Shown piece after piece: positions 7,164 through 7,820 of a DNA stretch of 7,820 bases. This DNA comes from Chitinophagaceae bacterium (GTDB lineage: Bacteria; Bacteroidota; Bacteroidia; Chitinophagales; Chitinophagaceae): NCBI GenBank assembly GCA_003509845.1, contig DOMR01000017.1:1-7820 (forward strand), read 5' to 3'. Under the pieces are notes generated by a model. It saw only the letters and a program-made list of their open reading frames with translations, did no database searches and was not told the origin of the DNA. A program made the translations under genes and the position numbers. How positions within the stretch are numbered: the stretch's first letter is position 1; each line of letters opens with the position of its first letter.

Positions 7164-7820
7164 ATGTCAACAGCTTCGCTAAAACATCCAAAAGGCTTGT
7201 ATGTCTTATTCGCTACTGAAATGTGGGAACGATTTAACTATTATGGCATGCGTGCTATTTTGGTATTGTTTTTAACCAAAGCATTGCTTTTTGACAAAGT
7301 ATTTGCTTCCCAAGTGTATGGTAGTTATACGGGCTTGGTTTATTTGACGCCTTTGTTAGGGGGTTATATCGCTGATAGATACTGGGGAAATAACCGTTCC
7401 ATTATCGCGGGGGGACTTGTTATGGCGATTGGTGAATTTATACTTTTTGGTTGCGGCAGTTTTTATGAAAATGCGGACTTATCCGCAATTTTATTTTATT
7501 CAGGTTTGGGTTGTATGATTGCGGGGAATGGTTTTTTTAAACCTAATATTTCAAGTTTGGTAGGTCAGTTGTATCGAAAAGGAGATAAAAGAATTGATTC
7601 TGCCTATACGATATTTTACATGGGCATTAACACCGGCGGTGCTTTGGGGCCCTTTGTTTGTGGTTTTTTTGGAGATACAGGCAATCCAGCTGATTTTAAG
7701 TGGGCTTTTTTCGCAGGCGGAGTAGCTATGTTAATTAGCGTGGTTACGCAATTATTATTTCAGAAAAAATATTTAAAAGATCCAGACGGTAATGCACTAG
7801 GAGAAGCGCCAGCTGATGCA
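7164..7820 (+). CDS. POT/PTR2-family proton-dependent oligopeptide transporter (3' end outside window)
   Basis: This is the N-terminal part of a major-facilitator-type inner-membrane carrier that imports di- and tripeptides with protons. I read 219 residues from the ATG at 7164 to the window edge; family members are usually 450-550 residues, so about half is missing. The proton-coupling ExxERFxYYGMR motif is present as EMWERFNYYGMR at 19-30. The POT signature GGYIADRYWGNNRSI follows at about 66-80, then GNGFFKPNISSLVG near 121-134 and the second signature FYMGINTGGALGPF near 151-164. The start gives the short leader MSTASLKHPKGLYVLF typical of bacterial POT proteins; no Shine-Dalgarno is visible. 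The gene is divergent from purD across 80 nt. Substrate within the POT family cannot be told from this half. Confidence 0.93.
   Translation, partial: MSTASLKHPKGLYVLFATEMWERFNYYGMRAILVLFLTKALLFDKVFASQVYGSYTGLVYLTPLLGGYIADRYWGNNRSIIAGGLVMAIGEFILFGCGSFYENADLSAILFYSGLGCMIAGNGFFKPNISSLVGQLYRKGDKRIDSAYTIFYMGINTGGALGPFVCGFFGDTGNPADFKWAFFAGGVAMLISVVTQLLFQKKYLKDPDGNALGEAPADA

Noticed and set aside
1..7820. CRISPR arrays, insertion sequences, tRNA/rRNA genes, phage or defence genes
   Set aside because: No direct-repeat arrays, transposase-like frames, flanking inverted repeats or RNA-gene signatures were seen. The window is filled by core housekeeping genes.

Overview
The base composition is AT-rich. 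Most starts lack a Shine-Dalgarno sequence, and a TTTG-N19-xAnnTTTG promoter precedes mreB. All protein families have the Bacteroidota flavour, for example MreB beginning MGIFNFFTQEIAMDLGTANT and an mreBCD-mrdA-rodA order in one run. I infer a member of the Bacteroidota, probably near Chitinophagales/Chitinophagaceae. The family-level placement is inference from remembered sequence style, not a search.

Layout. Positions 1-5689 on the minus strand hold the rod-shape (elongasome) cluster, in transcription order mreB, mreC, mreD, mrdA (PBP2) and rodA. RodA runs off the left edge of the window. The genes are packed: 38 nt between mreB and mreC, an 8-nt mreC/mreD overlap, 3 nt between mreD and mrdA, and a 14-nt mrdA/rodA overlap. 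A likely promoter lies just upstream of mreB. Positions 5690-5799 are a short AT-rich spacer holding that promoter and a weak terminator candidate for the gene before it. Positions 5800-7083 (minus) are purD, the purine gene GAR synthetase. An 80-nt divergent spacer (7084-7163) separates purD from a plus-strand POT/PTR2-family peptide transporter that runs off the right edge.

How the genes work together. MreB filaments on the inner membrane face organise the complex. MreC and MreD link it across the membrane to PBP2 (transpeptidase) and RodA (SEDS glycosyltransferase), which build lateral-wall peptidoglycan. purD and the transporter are metabolic neighbours with no visible link to wall synthesis.

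No previously undescribed system is visible here; this is conserved core genome. The second-look items are details: a TTG start on mreC, a Cys/His-rich segment at the PBP2 active site, a Lys-rich PBP2 tail, an mrdA/rodA junction on an A8 run, and two departures in RodA (an altered QPDxG motif and an enlarged outer loop).
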